Shown piece by piece: positions 22,601 through 34,985 of a stretch of 64,000 nt of DNA. How positions within the stretch are numbered: position 1 is the stretch's first letter; the number at the start of each line of letters is the position of its first letter. The DNA is taken from NCBI GenBank assembly GCA_013397935.1, contig VZRN01004248.1, positions 2,107,103 to 2,171,102 on the forward strand, in the 5' to 3' direction. This stretch comes from Dasyornis broadbenti (Eukaryota > Chordata > Aves > Passeriformes > Dasyornithidae). The notes below the pieces were generated by a model that did no database searches, was not told where the DNA came from, and saw only the letters and a list, made by a program, of their open reading frames with translations. A program made the translations under genes and the position numbers.

Positions 22601-25600
22601 TACTCTTTCCTCATATTGTTTAATACAGCCTCATGCTTTTCTCCTCATTTTCCTTTTTTTTATGCACATCTACAGCAGACTTTCTGGGAAAAAAAAAAAA
22701 AAAGTCTTTCAAGAAAAAAATAATTCAAATGTAGACTCAAAAATAGTTCCTGACGTTGTCCAAAGTCTTTAGGAGAGGGACTCAGCTTGCCATCCACACT
22801 GTGACTGTCCTTCATCTGTTTGATTGGGCTGGATGCTCACTGAGAAAATTAACACTGACAATTGTAAATATTGCCTTTCCCAACAGACACACCTAAAGAA
22901 TCAGAGATAGGATTTTTTTTTTAGTGGGAATTTACGTTTCCCAGCTATCGCATTAAGCTTTCTGAAAACTCACTCCCAGATAGGTTTAGGTGAAATGGCA
23001 GAAGCAATTACTGCTCTAATTGGCTGTGCCCTCTTTCTGCCTTTCCAAGGACGCAAGAACGTGACGTAGCGACCTCAACTTCTCTGCAGGTGCCAGAATC
23101 CAGGGAAGAGGAGCAAAGCGCAACTCGAGCAGTTGAGGCTGTGGCCCAAATAAGACTGACCACAGACGCTTTTCCAGAGATCCCCTGTGAGAGTGGAGAG
23201 GCAGGGAGGGGAAGAACTCTCTCACTCCTGACTCACGCCTGGACACCAGAGGCTTCGTTACTCAGAAACGGCATCTGGACACCTCCCCAGGAGTAAAGAG
23301 CAGCAGAGGAGGAAGGAAGCATCCACAGCTCCAGATTTATGGAAGGAGATTGCACAAAACTTGAGGAATCTGGGATGCGTTTCAAGCCGCAGGAGTAACA
23401 AAGGAAGTTGTAAGTGGCATAACGATTTTTTGGTGTATTTTTGAATTATCCAGAGGGATCTGTATCTCTACAATATATTTTGCCTACTGTCCACATCCCA
23501 CAGAACTCAAGCCAGCTGTGTTGTTCTCTCACAAACACAAAAATAAGGATAGAAACAAAAACCTTGCTTCCACTTTATTTTTCATTTGTGCCTTTTTTAA
23601 ATCCCTGTTGAGTTTTAACCCCCATACTGTAGCACATAGCAAACAGACACTTGCCGAGCGATTGCTCATACGAGAAACATTTGGATCAACGGGTCTAGAG
23701 TTAAAATCAAATTACAAAAGCAGAACAAGAAGTCCATAGGATCTGCAGGAGTTACTGAAGAGGGAAACAACTTTTAAGAGCTGTTTGGAAGGGTGGAAGG
23801 GATGAAGCCACAAGGGTGTGACACACTGAGTAGGGAAGCGCCTGCACTCTGAAATAGTTACTCAGCACAGATAATTAGTGCAAGTCAGCCACGAGATACG
23901 GCACAGACAGCACGGATTAGAAGGGGAAGAAACCTCTGAAAGAGCACCAGGAGATGCAAACCAGCCTCTCTCCAAATGAAAGCTGCAGTTTTCCATTTTT
24001 CTTCTCTGTTCCTGAGGCTGTCGGGGGAAGGGGTTGAAGGAGCCACAGAGCATCGATTGCCCGGCTTCCATTAATCTCTCTTAAATACTAATTTTGAAAA
24101 ATCCTGTTTCCTGAAAACCAAGGTTCTCATACGCACCTAGATGATTCTCAGAAGAAAAAGTAATATTTGGGTGTGCAGTAGTGCATTCAGCTGGGTATTT
24201 TCGTCATTTTTAAACACTCACTTCCAAATGCCTCATTCAATAATTTATTTCACCACAATATGCTCACAGGACTAAATCTCAGTCTGCAATTTGAGCATTG
24301 CTGGTCACAGATCAGTCTACTCAGAACACCCAAAATATTAATTAGCCTTGCCTGATTAAAAAACCTAAACCATGAGAGACAACTGGCACCTTTTGAATTG
24401 CCCAAACTTAAAAAAAAAAAAAAAAAAACATAAAAAGAATATTTAATCTTTTCAGAATTTTTTTGACTGCACAGCGTTGATTATCTCAGGAACACAACTA
24501 AGATGTGCATAGCTTTTAATTTTGGGGATTTTTTTTGACCGTGCTAAATTACCACAATCTCTGGGAAAGAAATTAAAAGTTAACAGTAAAATTACCAGCG
24601 TAGGTTGAGTGAGGCTTCCGTAAAGGTAAAGCTTAATTATTTACAGTTTAGGTCCTAAGAGACCAGGTCCCAAGGTCATTTATTACCAAGAATGAACATA
24701 AACCACCCGTTTCTATTTTCATAGCGCAATCAGCAGCTCTCAAGACGAGCTATAAGGTCAGAGGAGATATCCACCCTCAAATAACTCCGTGGGACAGACT
24801 TTACGAGTGAAAGATATGACACAGGGTAAACATATCTGCTTAAGAAATAGGGAAGAACAGGAAGAGCCCACACCCCGGGAGCCAAGCAAACACGAGGGTT
24901 CCAGAAACAAAACACCTGGGAGCAGGCACAGAAACAGGGATGGCAGCACAACGAAACAATCCCCAGAGCTGGGAGGGATCCCGGCCACAGCTGCAGGGTG
25001 CACCCAGCAGTGCAGCAGGGCCACCCAGAAGTGGTGGTTGTACTCTGCAGCTTGGACTAGAAGTCATCCCAGGCCTTCAACGCCTGAATCTTGACTGCAG
25101 CAGGCACCAGGGCCCTAAAGGGAACTCTCACTGCACACAGGAGCCGTGGCTCGGGGCCAGCACTCCCACAAACTCCTGATGGTGGCTGGAATAACTTGCG
25201 AGGAGGATCCTGAAACAAACCCCAGGTGATTTGGGAGGCTGTAGTTACTCATCACACAAGCCAAAAGAGCACCGTTTTCAGCACCTCCCTGCTGAAAATG
25301 AAGGTAGCTTCAGGTAACTGAGACTGAAGATCACAAGAAGTAAAACTTGCACTAATTGCTGAGTTGATCTGACTTTCAAGCAGGCATTGGTACCATTTAA
25401 GATCATTTATTGCTCAAGCTCCAAAAGTGTCAGATTCTTCTTCTACCTCAAGGAAATAACTGCTACACTGTGCACTAGGAGTTCAAGTACCCTGGAGCAC
25501 AAATCACCAAATAAACTCTTTAGGAGGGCACGTGTCATTATAGCCGAGCCATGGGGTTTTTATTTGTGTGAGTGTTTGCAGTGGCAAAGCAAATGCTAAT

Positions 25601-26185
25601 TTACATGAGGAATGGAAGTTCAGCGATTAGTAATGTAACAAGCCAGCTGCAAAATTATTACATACAACTGCGTCACTAATAAAATCTATTGTTGTAGAAA
25701 GTTTTATTCTGGTGAACAAGTGGGATCGCCCTGCTGTTACTGAGTTATTTCTAAATGGGCATAAATGAGTAAAAGTGTGTTAATGACCTATCAGAGGTGA
25801 AAAACGCCACAAGTTAATCCTTGTTTTAAAAGCTGATTCCCCTGCCACACACGTGCTACTTGTGTAGCCTTAGCAGCAAACATTTTCTGTCCAGCTCTCT
25901 TTTAAGGAGAATTAAGGATTTTAAACAACATTCGTAACAAATATAAGCCAGACCTTTACTTCTATGACCTATCAATTAGATAGTGGATTATCAAGACCAG
26001 CCAATATTTGAATAGCAGCCTGTGCAAATATATTGAGCTGGAAAAGAGGGATACATGCTTGACTCCTCTCTCTCTTTTTGCCTATGAATCACCTTTTGTT
26101 TCCGAATTCTGAGTGACGCTCACCAGTTCCTTTCCAGCACCATCTGCTCCTTATCTGTACCATGTTTAAATAACAGCATAAATTG
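19641..26185. other. non-coding stretch, nothing coding recognised
   Basis: AT-rich sequence with scattered A- and T-runs, including 15 A at 22689 and 19 A at 24410, and a GGG-rich patch at 20524-20558. No exon, RNA gene or clear transposon was identified. Confidence 0.55.
20524..20558 (+). repeat. purine-rich stretch with five GGG runs
   Basis: Five GGG runs are separated by spacers of 1, 9, 9 and 1 bases. This is compatible with a weak G-quadruplex motif but is mainly a purine-rich low-complexity patch. Confidence 0.5.
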
Positions 26186-26240
26186 CAGAATAATTTCGGT
26201 TGGGAGTGAACTCTGGAGGTCATCTGATCAAAACAAGATT
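26186..26240 (-). mobile_element. short CR1 LINE 3'-end remnant
   Basis: The string 'gaataatttcggttggga..gaactctggaggtcatctgatcaaa' matches the reverse complement of a CR1 3' end (typically 'gaatatttcaggttggaagggacctctggaggtcatctagtcca'). It is old and truncated. Confidence 0.6.
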
Positions 26241-26815
26241 AGCTTGGCAGTCAGGCTGAGATAGCATCTATAATCACATACAATAACCACAGTGACTTCT
26301 CAAGCCGCCAGAAATCCAGCAAGTGATCGACAAACTGCTCCTGACCACAAGGAAAATAAACTCTCCCATTCTGCTCCTGTTACGTCTAAAGGGGATCAAG
26401 AACACAAGTAAAGGTCTTGGCAAGAGCAGAGCTGCCAGCCTGGGACTCGAACGCAGCTCAGCAGCGTTTCAGGAAACCTGCTGTTGAGACGACCAGGCTG
26501 AAGAGGAGACAGCAAATCAAGGAGAGAAAGCTGCCAGAGCCCAGGGGAGCAAGGTGCACAGCCTGGAGGGGGGAGCAGGGTGGGATTCAGCAGAGGAAAG
26601 GAGCACAGCTCAGCTGGCCGAGCCATGGAGAGGTTGCTGAAACCCATTCAGTGTGGCTTGCACAATCCCTGGTGTGCTGGTGTAACTCCAGATGACAACT
26701 CAGTGCCACAGAGCTGCTCCCTCCCTCCCTGCCCCTGGTGGGATGGGGAGGGCAACCAGAAAAAAGGTAAAACACATAGCTTGAGATAAGAACAGTTTAA
26801 TAACTGAAATAAACT

Positions 26816-26859
26816 ATAGTAGTAGTAGTAATAATAATATTAGTAATACAATAATAATT
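26816..26859. repeat. (TAG)n/(TAA)n microsatellite
   Basis: TAGTAGTAGTAG runs into TAATAATAA and interrupted TAA units. Confidence 0.85.
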
Positions 26860-29800
26860 TTTTGTAATGAAAAGTTAAAAGAACTAAAACTCAAGAAAGA
26901 CAAGCGATGCACAGTTGCTCACCCACTGCTGCCAGACGCTCAGCCTGTCCCCCAGCAGCCATGGGCAGCTCCCAGCCGGCTCCCCCACGTTAAATACCGC
27001 CCGTGACGTTCTGTGCTATGGAATATCCCTTGGCCAGTGCTCGTCAGCTGCCCTGGCCATGGTCCCTCCCAGCTCCTGGTGCCTCTCCTCGCTGGCAGAG
27101 CATGAGAAACGCAAAGTCCTTGACTCAGGGCGAGCACTGCTCAGCAACAGCCAAAACACCAGAGCGTTATCAATGTTATTCCCAACCCAAGCCCAAAACA
27201 CAGCTCTGTACTGGCCACCAGGAGGAAAAGGAGCTCTGTCCCAGCCCAAAGCAGGACACCTGGTGACCCAGAGATCTCACTGCAGGAACACACATCCGTG
27301 CTCGGAGCAGCCCTGCCGCAGCTGTTTACACATTCCCCCGAACCCAGGCCTCACCGTGGGGCCACGGGGAGAAGAGAGATTGAGTTACAGCGAGCTCCAT
27401 CCTCCAGAGCAGAGAATGAACCTTTCCCACCCAGCACAGACCATCTGCCAAGCTGTACAATGGTATGATTGCCTGGCATTAGCATGATTCATACATTCAT
27501 ACACACAGATACGCATTTAAATAAGAACTGCGGCTCCTCAGCGCGCCCTCATGAGTTTGGCTTTGTGTCTTGGGATTTGACACACGCATCCAGCGCCGAG
27601 TGTACAGGCTGTACATCATCCCATGCTTTGACCATCCCACACCGGGGCTTGGCACGGCTCCCACATGCAGAAACAAGCCCTCTGAAGTTAACAGGCTTGG
27701 GAATGGTCACTCTGGGTAGTGCTAGAGGCAGTCTGAGTTGCAAGATGTGTCCAGAAGAGAGGAACAAATTTTGCTGTTCGCACTTTGACCACACTGGAAA
27801 ATTGAGTAACTGCTTCTCTACCAGCAACAGCAACAACAAGAATGTTCTGAACAAATTCCAGGTGCTTTAGCAAATCACAGTTCTTAAAACGACCCACTGC
27901 TCAAAATCCCTTGAGGTTGTAGCGGTTCCTGGCAAACTGAAAACATTTTTTCTTCCACGCTTCCTCTCTGCAGTACAGCTGAGTGACCTTGGTGGTGGGA
28001 GAAGGTCAGAGTAGACGAAAAAAGAGTCTTTAAAAACACTATTTGATTTTAAACACTAAGTTCACATTTTGGAGACAAAGCCGACTTAATTAAATCGTTT
28101 AAGTCTTGCAACTTAAAAGAAGAGGCAGGAGTTCCAAGAACAACTGTTGGAGACTCCTTGGCCCCCCAACAATCCCTTCCTACAAGTCAAGGGAGCAGCA
28201 GCATGAATAACCTCAAAACCACCAAACTACTGAAACCAAAAACGATCAAACCAAGCAACCAACCAACAAAAGGAATGGGGGAAGGAATGGGGTGAGGGGG
28301 TGGCTTCTAACTTCACACACCACTCACTCTGCCCCGTGTACACAAACTGACACAAATCACTTCAAACTTTTGCTCATCACTCTTAGGATTTGCTTGATTT
28401 GTACTTTTTGCTCTTTCCCAGACTCTTTTTGTCTCCTGTCCTCCACGAAGAAGCAAAAACTGTCACCAGTATGGAAGTGAGTTCAGACATCTCCTCCACA
28501 CCCTGGAGAGGTGCCTTACAAACTTCTGCACAGTCAGGTCTCAGCATTCTTTTTCTTTTTTTACAAACATCCTTACCTTTACACTGACTGCTTTACCATT
28601 AAGAGAAACAACCTCAAAGGAATTTTAAACCAAAAGTTTACTGTGTGCCACATGTGCCATCTTTGAGACTCAGGGTGTCTCAAAGTCAAAATAAGAAGCT
28701 GTGCCAGAAGCCAGAGAATATAAATTAAATAACATCAAGGAATAGCTGCCCCTGACACTGCAATCCCAGGAGCCTCTGCACCAACCCATGCCCACCTCAG
28801 CTCCCCTCCTTTCACCCTCTCTCTGCCCCCACAGCTCTCCTCATGTTAAAGCATAAATTTAGAAACTGGCAGTGATTATTCCTTCCAGCAATTAACCTCA
28901 AATCCCAGACCTCTTACAGCACCCAGACAAAATGTTACTCCAATGTAATTAATTCCCTCTATTTCCTCTTTCTGCCATAATTCACTGCCTGTTTACAGCT
29001 CAGTTGCATCTTCTCGTGTGCTTGCCAGCATTACAGTAACAGCATTCCTGTACCTCTGGCCACTGGCTAAATGCTAAAAAGAAAGAAAATTCGAAAGTAC
29101 AAAAAATAGCAAAGCTAGGAATAAATGAAGTATCTGCAAACTTCTCTGCTGGTCTTGTGCCACGCTCCAGCTTGCTTCACTTCTACACAGGCTGAGGGGT
29201 ATTTTACCACAGGTACTTTATCAACAGCTCTAGGGTGGCGTGAATGCGACTTAAACAGAAAGTTTCTTTGAAGCTGTTTGATAAATATTGCAATGATGGG
29301 GGAAAGTAAAGGAAGTAAGTTCTAAAAGCAGGCTTGAAGCACTTTTCCTGGATGCTGATTCTCCTCAAATAGGTTTCTGCTTTTCTCCTGGAAGAGTACC
29401 AATCTCCAACATAAATAAAATAAATGCTTTGAGAGTACAAGTCAGTAGTTGTGCTCTGATAAACGGCGACATAAAAATGGCACCTTTGCACTCACTCAGC
29501 AGATCTGGTGTGCAGTCAGGAGTGACTGCTGCTGACCAGGGACATAAACAAGGCTCTCCAACCCTCACGCTTGTTTGAGACAGGATATCAGCGCTATTGC
29601 TGTGCAGCAAACTGAACACCGGTGTCTTCAATGCCAAGCTAAATTCTTCATTAATTTTCAATTACATCTCTGGACACTTTTTGCTGCAGCACTCAGCAAC
29701 AAGGAATGGGATACAGGGACAACGCCAGAGCACACCTCGCTCTGCACAAACTTCATGACGCGAAAAGGCTCAGGAAGGGAGGTCAGACCGTGAGACTGGG

Positions 29801-29913
29801 AAATGCTTCACCCAGAGCCAAACAGAAATTCCAGCCTCGTAAAGCTGCTTTCAAACAAGCACTTTCCAGATTCAAGAGCTGCAGTTTTTCCTTGTAAGAT
29901 GGTACAATGAAAT

Positions 29914-29955
29914 CAAACAACAACAACAACAACAAAAAATAATAAAAAAAAAAAA
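29914..29955. repeat. (CAA)n microsatellite grading into A-runs
   Basis: Several CAA units, then AAAAAATAATAA and a run of 12 A. Confidence 0.85.
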
Positions 29956-32900
29956 TCAGTGATTTGGTGTTAAAGATTTAATAAAGCAATTTTCACTGCC
30001 AAAGTTCAATGGCATCTGTGTAGGCGGCAGGTTTAGTACATTAAATAAAGTATGCACACATGCATCAACATCAGCTCATCGTTTCAAGGACGAATGTAAG
30101 CTAGAAAAAAACCCTGAATTTAGGATACTACCAGAACATGACTAAGTTTTATTTCACAGGAGTGGTTGGTGAGGGATATAAAAGAAGCAGGCCATGCAAA
30201 TTCTCAGCATTCAAGTTTGCAAACTACCATTTTTTAGACTCTATTAGGAAACATAGGCTTGAAAATGAGGGTCTAAAATATTCTGGAGTCTGTTTTGACA
30301 ATACTTAAAATAAATAAACAGCAATAGTGTCTGCTCTTTAGAACTTCAAAGTCACAGAGATAAGGAGGCTTCTGAAAGAAGAAACAGATAAGAAACACGA
30401 CCTGCTCCCAGAGAGGACTCGTAGAAAAATACATCACCACTGATTTTTTTTTTCCATTAAAAGCTGACTTGAAGCTCCTGAAAACGAACTACTCTTAAAT
30501 CAAATACAGCATCCATCGTATTTCCATCTGGAAGTGCTCGCATCTTTCTCAGCACCTCAGGACGCAGGGTGTGAGATGCTATTGCGTGCCACACTGGCAG
30601 CTCTCCCACAGAGTCCCCACCAAAGTCACTATACCCAGCCTGGAAATTCTTATAAAGAAGCCAAGCAGTAGTTTCCTCTTCTAGCTAAGAAGTTCTGCCT
30701 CAATGAAGCAGTAAAAGCTTAAATAAACTGCTCATCTTAAAGAACAGATACAGAGATTGAATTAGTGGGCGATATCTCCTCTAAAAAAGCATTACTAAAA
30801 CCACTCCACTTGTGCCAGCACCTCTGAACGTGCTGCTGATACGACAGAGATTTCATTCCGTGACTCAAGTCAAGAACTTCGGTCAGGGAACAGCAACAAA
30901 TCCACTAAAAGTTTCATGTTGCTACTGGTAATCAGAGCTTTTCATTCCTTGCATATTTCAGATTTAAGAGGATGCTAGACATCAACAAAATATTTTCCTT
31001 ACATTGAAAGAGCCTGAGAACGGTGCCAAAGAAGATCAGAGGAGCTTGTTCTCTTTTTTATTGCATCTTGAGGTCGGCCACTTTTAAATAGCGCTTTTGG
31101 CACACAATAAAATGAACTAAATCAGCTTCCCTCAGATTCCTGGCTGTTCATGGCACAAGCTGCCAAGCCTTTTAGAGATGCCAAGAACTGAGTTCTGTTC
31201 AAGTTAAGCCAGCACAAAAGGCTGAGTGGTTCTCAGGTGAACACCAGCACAGCTGTGAGCTCAGGGGCTCCATTTTTGTGGAATATTTGCTTGCACGTGT
31301 TCCAAACATTTGCGCACCAGAAACAGTCCCAGCAACTTTATCTCCACACATCTCCTGTGGTGATGTTTGGTTTAAAAATAAATGCGTGTTTTGGTGCGAA
31401 ACTGCCGTGGAAGCAAAATGTATCATCGTTCTACTATTTCTAACAGCGAGAAAGACTTGAAATTGAATTTCTTTTTGTAAAAGCGACTGTTTTGGAGAAG
31501 GGATTCCTTAATCTATACAGACCCCCTCACCCCACATCACTGCAAACAGACTGCCAAAGAGCTTTGGCTCTGGATAGGGCAGTTCCTCCCTTTAGCACAT
31601 CCACTGATACGCTCCAGTGTTCTCATTTTGTACTTCTGTTAAAAAAGTTTAAGAAACTGGGTGCTCCTATTCATAAGCAGTGTGATAGTTTTGGATTTTT
31701 CAAGCATTTTTACTACAAACAGAATGAACCCACATTTAAGCTCAGCTGTAAACACAGATTTTAGCAGACACTAATAACTCAGGTAGCAAAATAAATAACA
31801 ATTTTTTTCCTAGGCTAACCCTGATGTTTGGACAGTTGTCTGGGATTTATATGACACGATGGTTACTAAAGTATTCACATCTGTGCATTAAAGCTGTCAC
31901 CAACTCACAGCACTTTTCCCTCCCTCCTGATTTGGATAAAAACAGAAACAAAACAGTCCCTTGCAATTCTCAGAGTTATCTCCTTGGCTGATCACAGAAG
32001 GGAGTAACCAGGCTGATTTTTTTTTTTCTTTCCAACTGAAAATGTGTAAGTGATTAACAGCCCCCTGCACTTTGATACGGTGCTGAAAGATCTCTCTTTC
32101 TGAAGCAAAGACAGATCTTCTGTTTCTTTTAAAATGCAAAGGGAAAAAAAAAAAAAACCCACACACAAGGAAAAAGAGACCGAAGGAGAAAGGGCGCTTT
32201 CAGTTTTGTTTCTTCACGCCTCTTTCATCACAACTTAAATTTGCATCCCCTTCTTCTCCTAAGAAGAGAATGGCTGACTGGAAAACCACTACACTGTTAT
32301 ATATTAAAATTAAGGTCCAAAACTTATTCGCAGACTGCCTACCCAATCCTACTCCTACAGAGGCTGCTCCATGTCAGAGTTCCTCAGGGCTCTTCTTCAT
32401 GCACTTTTGTTCACGTGGTTTCCACTCACGTCACTCTCCTTTAATTCTGTGTAAAACTGAAAAACTGAAGGAGAACAGAGGTGGTTTTATGGACACTGAA
32501 AAAGAAAAATAAAATTAAAAGAGATTAAATTCTAAAATCTAGCCTTTTCTGTTTCGCTCTCTTTAATTTCGTCTGGGTGCAAGTGCCAAGGATCATGGGA
32601 AATCCCAGCACACGAAGCATAGTGACAAGAAGGAAAAAAAATTAACCTTCAGAAAGACAGCGCAGGGGAAAAAAAGGGGGGGAAAAAAGAGAAAAGAGTG
32701 CGGTTTTCCCACATGTTGAGGTCCTCAATTATTATTCAGCTTCTTGAAAGCATCCACTTCTCTCATGCTCAGAACTCATCTTTGGAAGCTCGGCAAGAGC
32801 TTTAGCGGAGCACAATAAATAAACACCCAAACGGAAATAAACGGAAGTTCTCTTTCTCAAGCAAAACCATCACAAACACTGCTGTACTCCCAGCTAGTAT

Positions 32901-34176
32901 TATTCCTTTGCACTAAAGAAAAATACACATTTTGTTTTTTCAAATGTAGAGGAGTTGGCGTTTAAAGGAAAGGAGGAGAGGGAGGCTGGGTGCTGTGGAG
33001 AAGGCCACTGAGGGACAGAATAAATCCAAAAGTAGGACAGCCATCAGTGCTGCATCTGAAGCAGTCATCACTGCTCACCAGGCTGCTGCAGCCTGGCCAC
33101 AGCTCGCAGCTGAAATCATATTAAAAAGGCACTCAGGGCCGGGGAAGCCGCACCAGGGAATCCTAAAATATGCACAGCGCAAAGTTCTCCCGGATTCAGG
33201 GCATTTTAAAAATACACAGAAAGATTCTAAAAGTCCTCTCAAGCACATCGAGTAGGGTTGTTGGCAATTTCATAGTTTTGCTGATGGCAAAATGGTAATA
33301 CTCTATTTGGCACAAATGATGTAAAATAAAGGATTAAAGTATCAATATTAAACATATTGAACTGTGCAAGATAAACCAAAAGTAACAATATCAGGGTAAG
33401 GTGACTAAGAACAGTCTCCTCTCCAAAATCCGGGAGGACGTCCAGGCAAACTTACAAATTTTAAGAAAAATTTCAGGTTAAGTCTTCCTACGGCTCATTG
33501 TAACCTCAAGTGGAAAGCAAAATTTGTAATTTTAAAACATCTCCTACCGCTATCAACTTCGCATTCAGGCATTACTGACCCTGGAGGTGCTGCTTTACCT
33601 CTCCCCTAAATGACAAATGGCTTTGCCTATCAGCAGAGAGCCCTCACCCTCTTCATGAGTCAAGAATCGTCTGACGTTCCTTGCTGAGTTTTCCAAGGGC
33701 GTTAATCAAGATTTCTTTCCTTTATAAAGGTCTCCCTGTTCCCGTGCAGCACCTCTGCACTGTGTTAGCATTTTACAGAGGTGGGTACCACCGTCAAAGG
33801 GGAGAGGATCAAAGCACAGCTTCTCGGAGTGGTTTAACTGAAGTGATTCAAGTGAATTCACTATCAACAAAGCACTAAATCACTGCATTTTTCAAAGCAG
33901 AGAAGGCAGCTTTACAACGTAAACATCTACACTTTTACTGCAGGCTTTTCAAAGCCCCTAGGACCAAGGTCAGTTTGACTGTGCTGTCATACCAGGAGAA
34001 ATGAGGATTTTTGCATTTGTTAACAGCCAATGCGCCACGGTCAACCACAACGTAAAGCAGATGTTCCTTGTGATCTGCGCTGAGAATTTTACACAGATCA
34101 AGTCCATTCCTCCTGCTGAAGAGGGATCAGCGTGAAAACCAAACTCCTTCCTCTTTAAAGCACTTTGCTCTCTAAA

Positions 34177-34225
34177 AATAGGGTTAAATAATAATAACAA
34201 TAATAAACATAATAATAGGGTTAAA
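34177..34225. repeat. (AAT)n microsatellite bracketed by a 12-bp direct repeat
   Basis: The 12-mer AATAGGGTTAAA occurs at 34177-34188 and again at 34214-34225, with AAT/AAC/AAAC units between. This suggests slippage or a local duplication. Confidence 0.75.
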
Positions 34226-34784
34226 ATATCCTTCCTGTTTGAAACCTTGAACTGGCGCAATGTGATAAAACTGTACGGGTGTATCGACGCTTGCCAGCAT
34301 CCTGAACTTTACTCTCCCTTTTCCCAGCAGGAATGTGCATTTCCCTCTCTGCTACACACAGTGTGTATTTCTGCACTTCACCTCCATTATAGGAATTATG
34401 AGCAGCAGCAGCTGCACCTTCCTCTTATCAGGCAGGTGCCAAAGCTCCTGCTTTCCTGAAGATCTTTGGGGAGAACACCACCCTCCCCACGTCCATAAGA
34501 ACACGTCAGTACTGTGTAAGCTGAAGGAGATCTGTATTAATCAGCAATTAAATCTACAAAGAAATTAGCCCAGCAGCCTCCTCTTTGCCCAAAATAATCA
34601 GCTTTTCTGCTTACAGCACGCAACAGTGCCAAAAACCATCATTTTTAAAAAACCAGTTGTAAAAGCCAAAGGAAAAGAAATTGGATTTACAACCTCATCA
34701 TTTCATCCTTAATGATCAGTACAGTCTGGAGAAAGTGTCAAGAATTTAAGTCACAATTCTCTGACACATCAGTGCTGCAGCAGT

Positions 34785-34985
34785 GGGCTTGGCACACCCT
34801 GGAACATGGGCCGTTCCATCTGAATTATGAGGAGAAACTTCTCAGAGCCCTGGAAGGAGCTGCCCAGAGAGGCTGGGGAGTCTCCCTCTCTGGAGATTTT
34901 CCACAACCACCCGGACACCTTCCTGTGCAAACTAAACTGTTCCAGGCGGCCCTGCTTCAGCAGGAATGAGAGCCAAGCACTTTGC
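34785..34985 (+). mobile_element. CR1 LINE 3'-region fragment
   Basis: CR1 landmarks in order: 'ccatctgaattatgaggagaaacttct', 'agctgcccagagaggctggggagtctcc', 'tctctggagat', 'ccggacaccttcctgtgcaa', 'ccctgcttcagcagg'. The terminal tail repeat is missing or decayed. Antisense to EPS8. Confidence 0.85.

Larger units (their letters stand above)
26241..34784. other. non-coding stretch with microsatellites
   Basis: No coding exon recognised. Contains TAG/TAA repeats (26816-26859), a CAA repeat running into A-runs (29914-29955), and AAT repeats (34177-34225). The 26400-27450 part is more GC-rich but has no supported gene. Confidence 0.55.

Noticed and set aside
22269..22772. 167-codon plus-strand open frame
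   Set aside because: No family resemblance, ends through an A-run encoding poly-Lys, and no plausible splice context.
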